In this document: positions 42,259-50,567 of the stretch, in pieces | How positions within the stretch are numbered: position 1 is the stretch's first letter | How the letters are laid out: the number at the start of each line of letters is the position of its first letter | Assembly (NCBI RefSeq): GCF_003065405.1 | Contig: NZ_CP026947.1 | Span: forward strand, 1,302,001 to 1,366,000 | Length of the DNA: 64,000 nucleotides | DNA from: Corynebacterium yudongzhengii | Lineage (GTDB): Bacteria; Actinomycetota; Actinomycetes; Mycobacteriales; Mycobacteriaceae | Direction: 5' to 3' | The notes under the pieces: model-generated | The model's input: the letters and a program-made list of their open reading frames with translations, nothing else | Databases searched by the model: none | What the model was told of the DNA's origin: nothing | Position numbers and translations under genes: made by a program

Positions 42259-43728
42259 TTAGTTGCCAGCGAGCTTCTCGCGCAGCTTCGCCAGCTGCTC
42301 GTCGGAGGCGAGGGAACCGCCGTCGTCGTGCGAGTCCGCCTGGCTCGGTGCGGATGCCGGAGCAGCATCTGCATCGGAGTCAGAGGAGTAGTTCGACGGC
42401 TGTGCGGCGGCCTCGGCGGCAGCGGCGCGGTGACGCTCGATCTGGGCGGCGTGCGCCTGGTAACGGCGCTCGGCCTCGGCGTAGCGGGCCTCCCATTCGG
42501 CCTGCTGCTGCTCGTAGCCTTCCATCCACTCGTTGGTCTCCGGGTCGAAGCCCTCCGGGAAGATGTAGTTGCCCTGCTCGTCGTAGGAGTCGGCCATGCC
42601 GTAGCGGGACGGGTCGAACTCCTCGGCGAAGTCCTCGTCGGCCTGCTTGAGCGACAGGGAGATGCGGCGGCGGTCCAGGTCGATGTCGATGACCTTGACC
42701 ATGATCTCTTCGCCGACGTTGACGATCTGGTCCGGGACATCCACGTGGCGCTGAGCCAGCTCGGAGATGTGGACCAGGCCCTCGATGCCCTCCTCGACGC
42801 GGACGAAGGCGCCGAACGGAACGAGCTTGGTGACCTTGCCCGGGACGATCTGGCCGACCGCGTGGGTGCGGGCGAAGACGCGCCACGGATCCTCCTGGGT
42901 CGCCTTCAGCGACAGGGAGACGCGCTCGCGGTCCAGGTCGACGTCGAGCACCTCGACGGTAACTTCGTCGCCCACGGTGACAACCTCGGACGGGTGGTCG
43001 ATGTGCTTCCAGGACAGCTCGGAGACATGCACCAGGCCGTCGACGCCGCCGAGATCGACGAACGCACCGAAGTTGACGATCGAGGAGACAACGCCCTTGC
43101 GGACCTGGCCCTTCTGCAGCTGGTGCAGGAACTCGGAGCGGACCTCGGACTGGGTCTGCTCGAGCCATGCGCGGCGGGACAGCACGACGTTGTTGCGGTG
43201 CTTGTCCAACTCGATGATCTTGGCCTCGAGCTCCTGGCCGATGTAGGGCTCCAGGTCGCGGACGCGGCGCATCTCGACGAGCGATGCCGGCAGGAAGCCG
43301 CGCAGTCCGATGTCGAGAATGAGGCCACCCTTGACGACCTCGATGACGGTACCGGTGACCGGCTCGTCCTTCTCCTTGAGTTCCTCGATGTGGCCCCAGG
43401 CCCGCTCGTACTGGGCACGCTTCTTGGAGAGGATCAGGCGGCCTTCCTTGTCCTCCTTGGTGAGGACCAGGGCGTCGATTTCATCGCCGACTTCGACAAC
43501 CTCGTCCGGGTTGACGTCGTGCTTGATCGACAGCTCGCGGGTCGGAATGACACCTTCGGTCTTGTATCCGATGTCGAGCAGGACCTCGTCGTGGTCGACC
43601 TTGACGACGGAACCGCTGACGATATCACCGTCGTTGAAGTACTTGATGGTCTGGTCGACGGCGGCGAGGAAGTCCTCAGCGGTGCCAATGTCGTTGATGG
43701 CAACCTGAGGGGCGTTGGTGTTGGGCAT
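42259..43728 (-). CDS. rpsA: 30S ribosomal protein S1
   Basis: 489 residues from MPNTNAPQVAINDIGTAEDFL. Four S1 (OB-fold) RNA-binding domains are seen, starting near residues 35, 125, 210 and 295 (GSVVKVDHDEVLLDIGYKTEG; GTVIEVVKGGLILDIGLRGFLPASLVE; GVVSSIVNFGAFVDLGGVDGLVHVSELSW; GKVTKLVPFGAFVRVEEGIEGLVHISELA), then an acidic and Ala-rich tail, as in other actinobacteria. An in-frame GTG 35 codons upstream (43833) has AGGAGG 3 nt before it, but S1 homologues start at the ATG chosen here. Confidence 0.96.
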   Translation of the reverse strand: MPNTNAPQVAINDIGTAEDFLAAVDQTIKYFNDGDIVSGSVVKVDHDEVLLDIGYKTEGVIPTRELSIKHDVNPDEVVEVGDEIDALVLTKEDKEGRLILSKKRAQYERAWGHIEELKEKDEPVTGTVIEVVKGGLILDIGLRGFLPASLVEMRRVRDLEPYIGQELEAKIIELDKHRNNVVLSRRAWLEQTQSEVRSEFLHQLQKGQVRKGVVSSIVNFGAFVDLGGVDGLVHVSELSWKHIDHPSEVVTVGDEVTVEVLDVDLDRERVSLSLKATQEDPWRVFARTHAVGQIVPGKVTKLVPFGAFVRVEEGIEGLVHISELAQRHVDVPDQIVNVGEEIMVKVIDIDLDRRRISLSLKQADEDFAEEFDPSRYGMADSYDEQGNYIFPEGFDPETNEWMEGYEQQQAEWEARYAEAERRYQAHAAQIERHRAAAAEAAAQPSNYSSDSDADAAPASAPSQADSHDDGGSLASDEQLAKLREKLAGN

Positions 43729-43901
43729 ATGTTCTAGTGCTCCGGAAAATATAGGAGATCGTAAGTGGACAGTTATGTCTCTCGACGGAAAATCAGGAGA
43801 TGGAGCCGTCGATCTCTCTTCGCCGAGGGCCACGGTCCTCCTATCACGACAGTGGTCGACGGTCGAAGACTCGACACCCCGAACACTCTACGCTAAGCCT
43901 G

Positions 43902-43930
43902 ACCTGCGGGCAAATATCGTTCCCGCAGGT
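43902..43930. other. Hairpin between rpsA and the methyltransferase gene
   Basis: ACCTGCGGG (43902-43910) and CCCGCAGGT (43922-43930) form a perfect 9-bp stem with an 11-nt AT-rich loop. It lies in the divergent promoter region about 174 bp upstream of rpsA; it may be an operator or a structure in the rpsA leader. No U-tract follows. Confidence 0.5.
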
Positions 43931-43991
43931 GGCGCATTGGTTTTCACATCGACCACATGCTTTTCACATTCTGGCGTTTACAGTGGTCAGC

Positions 43992-44726
43992 ATGGCTTCC
44001 GAAGACTCCGCCGCACACCGGCGCTTCTGGGACGCAGACGCCGCCCGCTACCACGCCGCCCACCGCTCATATCTGGACGGTTTCCACTGGTGCCCGGAGA
44101 TGCTCACCGAGGCCGAGGCGGGTTTGCTTGGCGACGTCACCGGCCAGCACGTCCTCGAGATCGGCTGCGGCTCGGCCCCGTGCGCGAACTGGCTGGCCAC
44201 ACACCGCCGTCCGTCACTGATCACCGGCTTCGACATCTCCCGCGGCATGCTCTCTCGCGCCCATGGCCCCGCAAACCTCCAACAGGCTGACGTTCAGGCA
44301 CTTCCCTACCGCAGCGAGTCCTTCGACATCGCCTTCTCCGCCTTCGGGGCACTGCCTTTCATCCGCGATCTCGATAGCGCACTGAAAGAAATCCACCGCG
44401 TGTTAAGGCCCGGCGGGCGCTTCGTCTTTGCGGTCAACCACCCGATGCGCTGGATCTTTCCCGACGACCCAGAGGTCATGGTCGCCGCCATTTCCTACTT
44501 TGATCGCGTCTACGAGGAGTTTTCCGAGGACGGCCACCTCACCTACGCCGAGTACCACCGCACCTTCGGCGACTGGGTGCGCGCCCTCAAGGCGGCCAGG
44601 TTGCTTCTCGACGACCTCATCGAACCAGAATGGCCCGAACGCCTCGAGGAAACCTGGGGCCAGTGGTCGCCGCAGCGGGGGCGCATCTTCCCCGGCACCG
44701 CCATCTTCTTAACCTCGAAGGGATAA
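43992..44726 (+). CDS. Class I SAM-dependent methyltransferase
   Basis: 244 residues from the ATG at 43992, which follows a TACAGT -10 by 7 nt (leaderless). N-terminus RFWDADAARYHAAHRSYL, motif I VLEIGCGSAPCANWLA, ITGFDISRGMLSRA, FDIAFSAFGALPFIRDLDSALKEIHRVLRPGGRFVFAVNHPMRW: a UbiE/Methyltransf_11-type fold common in actinobacteria. Substrate unknown. Convergent with the antitoxin-like gene. Confidence 0.88.
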   Translation: MASEDSAAHRRFWDADAARYHAAHRSYLDGFHWCPEMLTEAEAGLLGDVTGQHVLEIGCGSAPCANWLATHRRPSLITGFDISRGMLSRAHGPANLQQADVQALPYRSESFDIAFSAFGALPFIRDLDSALKEIHRVLRPGGRFVFAVNHPMRWIFPDDPEVMVAAISYFDRVYEEFSEDGHLTYAEYHRTFGDWVRALKAARLLLDDLIEPEWPERLEETWGQWSPQRGRIFPGTAIFLTSKG

Positions 44727-44739
44727 GCAGCAGCCCAGA

Positions 44740-45009
44740 TCAGTCGATACCCAATTCGGCCTTAAGGCGGTCGTGGGAGATGTATCCGTGTTCGTCGCGC
44801 GCGGCTTGAGCCTTCTGGATATTCTCTAAGTCTTCGAGCGCAGAGACGGCTCGATCAAAGAATGCGGGAGAGACGACCACGGCCCGTCGATAAGCTCCTG
44901 GACCGAGGATTGTCACCGGGCTACGCAGGGCAGCATCGAGAAAGCGGCCTATCTCGCCGCTAAACTCGCTTTCTGTCACAGTGATGCCCACGGCGTTCAC
45001 CCTACCCAT
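44740..45009 (-). CDS. Phd/YefM-like antitoxin, no toxin partner seen
   Basis: 89 residues at most. ITVTESEFSGEIGRFLDAALRSPVTILGPGAYRRAVVVSPAFFDRA follows the Phd/YefM fold (short N-terminal dimer and DNA-binding part, LLEEVRE-like helix, then VVLVS-type strand), and the C-terminal helix LEDLENIQKAQAARDEHGYISHDRLKAELG is the toxin-binding type. An internal GTG at 44991 lies 7 nt after TAGGGT and is the more likely start (leaderless). No RelE/Doc/Txe-like ORF is adjacent, so it is an orphan or a solo regulator. Confidence 0.6.
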   Translation of the reverse strand: MGRVNAVGITVTESEFSGEIGRFLDAALRSPVTILGPGAYRRAVVVSPAFFDRAVSALEDLENIQKAQAARDEHGYISHDRLKAELGID

Positions 45010-45119
45010 AGAGCCCCTCGAAGTCGATGGTGGCTATAGCTGCCAACTTCTCTGCCGGGATTTCGACCTTGAGCTCGCGCGATTGGCCGCCGACGATGTA
45101 CCTCGGCTGATCCAGAACA

Positions 45120-45611
45120 GTGCTGTCGATGACCATACAGCGGGGCATGTCGGCCGCCGAGCTCGCCCGCCGCGCCGGTTTGAGCAAGGCGACGCTGTCG
45201 ATGATCGAGGCCGGCGAAGGCAACCCCACCATCGAGACGCTCGCTGCCATCGCCGTGGCCTTGAGCATCCCGCTGACCGACCTCGTCGAGCACACCGTCT
45301 CCCGCTCCGACCTGCTGGTCCCGGCCACCGACGTCGAGATCACCCGAGAACTACTCAACCGCATCCCTGCCGGCGCGATGGTGGAGATCTGGCGGCTGCG
45401 CATGCCACCCGGGGCGCGTTTCGACGGCGTGCCGCACACCTCCGGCACCACCGAGACGCTCTATCTCGCCGACGGCGACCTGCACGTCACCACCGCCTCC
45501 GACACGCACGTTCTAGGCCCCGGAGACTTGCTCAGCTTCATCGGCGATCAACAGCACGGCTACTCCACAGATTCAGGTGCGGACGTCCTCGTCCTCCTCG
45601 CCACCACCTAG
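45120..45611 (+). CDS. XRE-family regulator with cupin domain
   Basis: 163 residues. N-terminal helix-turn-helix RGMSAAELARRAGLSKATLSMIEAGEGNPTIETLAAIAVALSIPLTDLV, then a cupin_2 domain (residues about 95-160: PPGARFDGVPHTSGTTETLYLADGDLHVT, VLGPGDLLSFIGDQQHGY). Such proteins sense a small ligand in the cupin. The HTH begins within a few residues of the GTG start, and a stop lies just upstream in frame, so the N-terminus is at the short limit. Its TAG stop shares CTAG with the convergent DUF421 gene. Confidence 0.87.
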   Translation: MLSMTIQRGMSAAELARRAGLSKATLSMIEAGEGNPTIETLAAIAVALSIPLTDLVEHTVSRSDLLVPATDVEITRELLNRIPAGAMVEIWRLRMPPGARFDGVPHTSGTTETLYLADGDLHVTTASDTHVLGPGDLLSFIGDQQHGYSTDSGADVLVLLATT

Positions 45612-46198
45612 CGACGCACCAGCTCTTCCGGCAAGCGCGCCGCCGAGCGCACCTGGGCCAAAAGCTCGGCGGCGATCGGTTGGCCCTTGGAATAGACCGA
45701 CAGTTCGCCGCTGCGCTCCAGGATGATCGCCGCGACGTCCTGGCGCGAGCGAATCCCCGCGGTACGGATCCGCGACTGGAGTTCGTGTTCGGTGATGTGG
45801 GTGCGGCGGAGTTCGTCGTCAAGGTAGGCGCCGTCTGCCACCAGCAGCACTGGCTCGTTGTTGATAAAGCGAAACAGCGAGGGCCGACGGCTCAGCGAGC
45901 CGAAGAGCCCCTCGAGCGCAAGCAAGGTGCAGACGGCGAGTATTGCGGCGCCGGCCGTCGGCACGTGCCCCATCATGGCGCGGCCGACCAACGAGCTCAA
46001 GGCGATGGTGAGCAAGATGTCGAAGCCGGTCATCTTGACGAAGACGCGCTGGCCGACGATTCGGGTCATCACCAAGAAGAAGCAGTACAGCGCGACTGTG
46101 GCGGCGAGAACGCCGAGCGCCTGCAGCGGAGTGAGCCCGATATAAAACCACAGCTGGGAAAGCCAGTCGCGGGTGTCGACATCAAACAGAGATTCCAT
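45608..46198 (-). CDS. DUF421 (YetF-like) membrane protein
   Basis: 196 residues from MESLFDVDTRDW. Three N-terminal membrane segments (LGVLAATVALYCFFLVMTRIVG; GFDILLTIALSSLVGRAMM; GAAILAVCTLLALEGLFG) precede a soluble domain (RRPSLFRFINNEPVLLVADGAYLDDELRRTHITEHELQSRIRTAGI) typical of YetF/YdfR proteins. Function unknown. The 5' end lies inside the extended 3' end of the ROK gene. Confidence 0.88.
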   Translation of the reverse strand: MESLFDVDTRDWLSQLWFYIGLTPLQALGVLAATVALYCFFLVMTRIVGQRVFVKMTGFDILLTIALSSLVGRAMMGHVPTAGAAILAVCTLLALEGLFGSLSRRPSLFRFINNEPVLLVADGAYLDDELRRTHITEHELQSRIRTAGIRSRQDVAAIILERSGELSVYSKGQPIAAELLAQVRSAARLPEELVRR

Positions 46199-47370
46199 GC
46201 CGACCATTCTCCCGGTTTAGTTAAAAACTTCTCCGGTTTCTGCCACAGCGCCTGCAAGCCCACCTGCAGGGCTGCCGCCACCAGGACGTTGCCGCCGGCC
46301 AGGCGCAGCTTCCGGGGTGCGGGGAGATCGTTGTGCTCGTCTTGGCGTTTGAGTGCCTGCACGATCTGCTTGAGGCCTTGGGGGTCGTCGCTAAACGCCT
46401 CGCCGGCGAAGACGCAGGTGGCGGGGTCGACGATGTCGATCGCCACGCTCAGCGCCTCGACGATGCGGCGGGCGCGCTCATCGAGGATCTCGCGGGCGCG
46501 CGGGTCGCTGTGCTGCTGCAGCTGGCTAAGCGAGCGGACCTCGAGACCCATGTCGCGGGCGCGTTGCAATGTATAGCGCGTGCTCAGGGCGTGCTGGCCG
46601 GCACCACGGGCGTCGTCGCTACGCAGCAGCTGGACCGGCCGGGAAGAGAAGCGCTGCTGGACCGCCCCGTTGAAGATCCAGGCGTGGCCGACCATCTCAC
46701 GGATGTAGAAGTAGAGCGTGGAATCGCCGGCGGGGATGGGATCGGCGAGATCCGTCATGGCGAGTTCGTGGCCGGCCATGGCGGTGACGCCCGTCGAGAA
46801 GCTGATGGCCTGCTCGAAGCGCTGCGCGAGCAGGCGTGCCAGCGGCACGTGCTCGCAACCGAAGTCCTGGTTGTTAACCACCCCGGCCGGGTTGATGTGG
46901 GCGCTGGTGGCCACCCCGATGTTGACGGGCGCGGCGAAGGGCCGGCCGGGGGCGCGCATGTGAAAGGCGAGCGCGTCGAGCGCCTCGGTCGCCGGGGTCT
47001 GGCCGACGTGAAGGTCGACCGTGGTGTGGGCCAGGATCTCCTCGGCCGCCGTCGCGACCACGAGCTCCGTGCTGCGCAGGCCGATGTGAATGCCCCAGAT
47101 AACGAGGTGATCGGCGCTGATCTGCAAGCCGGTCGAGGGTCTGCCGGTACGCGGCGCCTGCTCGACGGGCGCGGCGTCACGCACCCACCCGTTGGAGGCC
47201 AGGGCGTGGACGTAGCGGGTCACCGTCGGCTGGGAAAGCTGAAGATCCTTCTGCAACCGGGTGCGGGTAATCCCCGGATGCAGCCGAATTTGGTGCAACA
47301 CGCGGGCGATTCCCGAGGCCGGTAGCTGGTAGATCACTGCCTGGTTGTCGTGCGTCACAGGCGATATCAA
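46069..47370 (-). CDS. ssuR: ROK-family transcriptional regulator, SsuR-like, with abnormal C-terminal extension
   Basis: 433 residues as read. N-terminal winged helix (LHPGITRTRLQKDLQLSQPTVTRYVHALASNGWV), then a ROK domain (VIWGIHIGLRSTELVVAT, FSTGVTAMAGHELAMTDL). In C. glutamicum the ROK protein SsuR activates sulfonate-use genes and is itself under McbR; here an exact McbR motif precedes the start and ssuD is divergent. The last about 41 residues come from reading into the DUF421 gene. One T fewer in the T5 run (plus strand A5 at 46222-46226) would end the protein at KPEKF, so a +1 indel or sequencing error is likely. Confidence 0.82.
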   Translation of the reverse strand: MISPVTHDNQAVIYQLPASGIARVLHQIRLHPGITRTRLQKDLQLSQPTVTRYVHALASNGWVRDAAPVEQAPRTGRPSTGLQISADHLVIWGIHIGLRSTELVVATAAEEILAHTTVDLHVGQTPATEALDALAFHMRAPGRPFAAPVNIGVATSAHINPAGVVNNQDFGCEHVPLARLLAQRFEQAISFSTGVTAMAGHELAMTDLADPIPAGDSTLYFYIREMVGHAWIFNGAVQQRFSSRPVQLLRSDDARGAGQHALSTRYTLQRARDMGLEVRSLSQLQQHSDPRAREILDERARRIVEALSVAIDIVDPATCVFAGEAFSDDPQGLKQIVQALKRQDEHNDLPAPRKLRLAGGNVLVAAALQVGLQALWQKPEKFLTKPGEWSAWNLCLMSTPATGFPSCGFISGSLRCRRSAFSPPQSRCTASSW

Positions 47371-47377
47371 AGCACAT

Positions 47378-47395
47378 ATAGACCTAGTTGTCTAT
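47378..47395. promoter_or_regulatory. McbR operator
   Basis: ATAGAC-N6-GTCTAT, a perfect inverted repeat containing exactly the TAGAC-N6-GTCTA motif of the corynebacterial sulfur master regulator McbR. It begins 8 bp upstream of the ssuR start codon, covering its promoter or start. Confidence 0.88.
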
Positions 47396-47472
47396 TTCCT
47401 CCCCTGGCCGCCTTGCAGCATAAAACTCCTTCCCACTAGCACCTTTAACGAGGACCTACCCGCAACGACGGG

Positions 47473-47497
47473 GGTTTAATTTAGCAAGAATCAAACC
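47473..47497. promoter_or_regulatory. Candidate SsuR binding site before ssuD
   Basis: AT-rich inverted repeat GGTTT-N15-AAACC about 40 bp upstream of the ssuD start, upstream of the likely -10 TCTACT. The position suits an activator site. The assignment to SsuR rests on context only. Confidence 0.4.
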
Positions 47498-47535
47498 GTT
47501 GCCGAGATTCTGAACCGCATGGTCTACTTGCTCGC

Positions 47536-48672
47536 ATGAGCGACACACTTCATCTTCACTGGTTTCTGCCCATCTATGGCGACTCCCGCCACATCACCGC
47601 CGGCGGCCACGGCACCTCGTTTCACTACGGCTCCCGGCCGGCGGATCTCGACTACTTAACCCAGCTCGCCCTGGCCTCCGAGCGCAATCACTTCGAATCC
47701 TTGCTCGTGCCCACCGGGATGTGGTGCGAGGATGCCTGGATCACCACCGCGGCGCTCATCGCGCGGACCGCGAAGCTGAAGTTTTTGGTCGCGCTGCGCC
47801 CCGGCCTGGTCTCCCCGTTGATCCTCGCGCAGCAGGCCCTGGCCTTCCAGCGGTTGTCCAATAACCGCCTCAATTTGAACGTCGTCGTCGGCGGCGAGGA
47901 CCACGAGCAGCGCGCGTTCGGCGACTACTCCACGAAGGAGCAGCGCTACCGAAACGCCGATGAGACCTTGACCATCATCAATCACCTGTTGAGCTCCGAA
48001 GAACCGCTCGACTTCGACGGTGAGTACCACCGCACCGAGGGGGCGGTGCTGCGTCGTCGCCCGGAGAAGCTCCCGCCGATCTTCTTCGGCGGTTCCTCGC
48101 AGCCCGGCATCGAGGTCGCCGGCAAGCACGCGAACGTCTACCTCACCTGGGGTGAGCCGCCCGAACAGGTCACCGAGAAGCTCGATCGGGTGCGCCACCA
48201 GGCCGCCCAAAACGACCGCGAGCTCGACTATGGCATCCGCCTGCACATCATCGCCCGCGAGACCGAAGAGGAGGCGTGGGCTTATGCCCAGCAGCTTCTC
48301 GACGGCCTCGACCCCGACGAAGTCACCCGCCTGCAGGAGGGCCTGGCGCGTTCGCAGTCGGAGGGGCAGCGTCGCCAAAGTGAGCTGCACGGCCACGGTG
48401 AGAATTTCCAGGCCGGCGCCGATGCCCGCTCGCTGGAGATCTACCCGAACCTGTGGGCCGGCGTGGGCCTGGTCCGCGGCGGCGCCGGCACCGCGCTGGT
48501 GGGTTCCTATCAGCAGGTCGCCGAGCGCATCAAGGAATACGCCGATATCGGCTTAAACCACTTCATCTTGTCCGGTTATCCGCATCTCGAAGAGACCTAC
48601 CAGGTCGGCGAAGGTGTCATCCCGGCGCTGCGTGAGCTCGGTTTAAAGATCGCCGGCGTCGACGGGCACTAA
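47536..48672 (+). CDS. ssuD: FMNH2-dependent alkanesulfonate monooxygenase
   Basis: 378 residues, luciferase-like. It releases sulfite from alkanesulfonates with FMNH2 and O2. Family segments: LHWFLPIYGDSRH at the N-terminus, LVPTGMWCEDAW, FLVALRPGLVSPLILAQQALAFQRLSNNRLNLNVVVGG, EQRYRNADETLTIINHLL and PPIFFGGSSQPGIEVAGKHANVYLTWGEP. It starts a five-gene operon (ssuD, permease, binding protein, ATPase, flavin reductase). TCTACT lies 7 nt before the ATG, so it may be leaderless. Confidence 0.95.
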   Translation: MSDTLHLHWFLPIYGDSRHITAGGHGTSFHYGSRPADLDYLTQLALASERNHFESLLVPTGMWCEDAWITTAALIARTAKLKFLVALRPGLVSPLILAQQALAFQRLSNNRLNLNVVVGGEDHEQRAFGDYSTKEQRYRNADETLTIINHLLSSEEPLDFDGEYHRTEGAVLRRRPEKLPPIFFGGSSQPGIEVAGKHANVYLTWGEPPEQVTEKLDRVRHQAAQNDRELDYGIRLHIIARETEEEAWAYAQQLLDGLDPDEVTRLQEGLARSQSEGQRRQSELHGHGENFQAGADARSLEIYPNLWAGVGLVRGGAGTALVGSYQQVAERIKEYADIGLNHFILSGYPHLEETYQVGEGVIPALRELGLKIAGVDGH

Positions 48673-48693
48673 AGAATCAAGGATCAAATAACC

Positions 48694-49581
48694 ATGACCA
48701 CAACGACACAGCCGGTGACTGCGCAGGCGCCGACACGCGCGAGACAGACGCCGGAGCCCCCGGTAGCACCGCCCGCCCGGCGCACGCGCCGGCGCTGGCC
48801 GGTCCACCTGGGGTTTCTGGGAATCTTGGTGTTCGGCTGGTGGGCTATCACCGCGGTTTTCTCGCTGAACCCGCTGGTGCTTCCCGGCCCGCAGCTGGTC
48901 ATCCAGGAGCTTATCGACGCTTCCCGCTGCGTCCCCCTCGGCGAAGGTAGCGCCCGCTTTAGCTGCGGTGAGCAGGGCTATTTCCTCTGGCAACACCTGC
49001 TCGCCACCGTCCAGCGCGTGCTGGTGGGCTTAGGCGTGGGCATCGTCCTCGGCATCGCCTTAGGCTGGCTGCTCGCCTCGCTGCCGAAGGCGCGCACCCT
49101 CTTAGAGCCGTATATCACCTTCATTCGGGCGCTGCCCCCGATGGGTTATATCGGACTGCTCATTGTCTGGTTCGGCATCGGCGATGGCTCGAAAATTATC
49201 CTGCTGATCCTGGCGACCTTCCCGATTGTCACCGTGGGCACGCTCTCCGGGTTCCTCGGCGTGCGCCAGGACTGGCTGCGCGCCGCCCACACCTTAGGAG
49301 CCGGCTCCTGGCAGATCTTTCGCACCATCCGCGTGCCCGGGGCACTGCCGGAGATCATGTCGTCGATCCGGCTGGCGTCGTCGACCGCGTGGGCGAGCAT
49401 CGTCGCCGCGGAGATCAACGACGGCATCCCCGGCATCGGCGGGCTGGCGTATCTCTCCGGCACGTCGCTGAATACCGTCCTGGCGATTGGCTCGATCATC
49501 GTCATCGGTCTGGTGGCTCTCGCCTTTGACCAGTTCATCGTCTACCTGTCGAAGAAGGGATCCCCATGGCGCGGAAAGTAA
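48694..49581 (+). CDS. ssuC: Sulfonate-type ABC transporter permease
   Basis: 295 residues. After a Pro/Arg-rich cytoplasmic N-terminus come six membrane segments and the binding-protein-dependent transport signature (TFPIVTVGTLSGFLGVRQDWLRAAHTLGAGSWQIFRTIRVPGALPEIMSSIRLASSTAW), with the EAA loop contacting SsuB. TauC/SsuC family. It lies 21 nt after ssuD and overlaps the next gene by 16 nt. Confidence 0.93.
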   Translation: MTTTTQPVTAQAPTRARQTPEPPVAPPARRTRRRWPVHLGFLGILVFGWWAITAVFSLNPLVLPGPQLVIQELIDASRCVPLGEGSARFSCGEQGYFLWQHLLATVQRVLVGLGVGIVLGIALGWLLASLPKARTLLEPYITFIRALPPMGYIGLLIVWFGIGDGSKIILLILATFPIVTVGTLSGFLGVRQDWLRAAHTLGAGSWQIFRTIRVPGALPEIMSSIRLASSTAWASIVAAEINDGIPGIGGLAYLSGTSLNTVLAIGSIIVIGLVALAFDQFIVYLSKKGSPWRGK

Positions 49582-50567
49582 CGCTGGGCGTGCTCGCGGC
49601 CGTGTTCACGCCGCTGATGGCGAGCTGTGTGGGCGCTCCCGCCACCACCTATGAGCTTCAGGAGCCCAAGGAGTGCCCGATCGATGAGTCCTCCTATGAC
49701 GGTGCGGTGCGCATCGGCTACCAGGTGATCCCCGGCTCCGCGCTGTTCCTGCGCGACCAGGGCCTGGTGGAATCCTGCTTCCCGCACGCCAACGTCAGCT
49801 GGGTGCGCTTCGCCACCGGCCAGGACGTGGTCCAGGGCTTCGCCTCGGGTTCGATCGACGTTGGTATCGCCGGCTCTCCGCCGGCGGCGAACGCCTTGAG
49901 CTCCCCGATCGATCTCGATCTGAAGGTCATTCGTACCAACGACATCACGGATTCCGGCGAGGCGCTGGTGGCCCGCGACGCCACCAGCATCGAGGAGCTC
50001 GCGGGAGAAAACATCGTCACCGCCGCCAACTCCACGGCCCATTACTCGCTGCTCAAAGCACTCGAGGCCGCCGGTATCACCGATGCCGAGATCACCTTCT
50101 TAAGCCCCGAGGCGCTCTTGAGCGCCTGGACGGCCGGCGACGTCGACGCCGCGTTCATGTGGGGGCCCACGCTCAGCCACATGCAGCAGGAGGGCAACAC
50201 GCTGACCACGGCCGGCGAGGTCGCCGAAGAGACTGGGGCGGCCACCCACCTATTCACCCTCGCCACGAGTGAGCTCGTTGACAATAGCGACATCCATGCC
50301 GTCTGGAACGAGCTCGAAGACCACGCCCTCGATGTCTGGAATGAGGATTCGGAGCGCTTCGTCCAAGCGACATCTGTGCAGGCAGGCCTGGATGCGGAAC
50401 TCACTCGGGAATTGATCGAGGGTAAAAAGCACTTGTACCAGAAGGAGGCCGAAGACATGGCGGAGGAGATTCGCAGCAACTTATTCGAGACCGCTGAGTT
50501 CCTCGACCAACAGGGCATCGCAGATGTCAAAGAACAAGACCACTACGACGAGGCGGTGATTGGCTAA
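49566..50567 (+). CDS. ssuA: Sulfonate-type ABC transporter substrate-binding lipoprotein
   Basis: 333 residues. Signal peptide with lipobox LMASC (Cys20). A periplasmic-type NMT1/SsuA domain: VRIGYQVIPGSALFLRDQGLVE, VSWVRFATGQDVVQGFASGSIDVGIAGSPPAANALS, ENIVTAANSTAHYSLLKALEAAGI and VDAAFMWGPTLSHM. TauA-like proteins bind taurine or alkanesulfonates; the exact ligand is unknown. Translationally coupled to both neighbours. Confidence 0.92.
   Translation: MARKVTLGVLAAVFTPLMASCVGAPATTYELQEPKECPIDESSYDGAVRIGYQVIPGSALFLRDQGLVESCFPHANVSWVRFATGQDVVQGFASGSIDVGIAGSPPAANALSSPIDLDLKVIRTNDITDSGEALVARDATSIEELAGENIVTAANSTAHYSLLKALEAAGITDAEITFLSPEALLSAWTAGDVDAAFMWGPTLSHMQQEGNTLTTAGEVAEETGAATHLFTLATSELVDNSDIHAVWNELEDHALDVWNEDSERFVQATSVQAGLDAELTRELIEGKKHLYQKEAEDMAEEIRSNLFETAEFLDQQGIADVKEQDHYDEAVIG

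Noticed and set aside
45002..45136. 44-codon minus-strand ORF just before the antitoxin-like gene, as toxin
   Set aside because: It overlaps the start of the XRE-cupin gene on the other strand, is too short for a toxin, and has no known motif.
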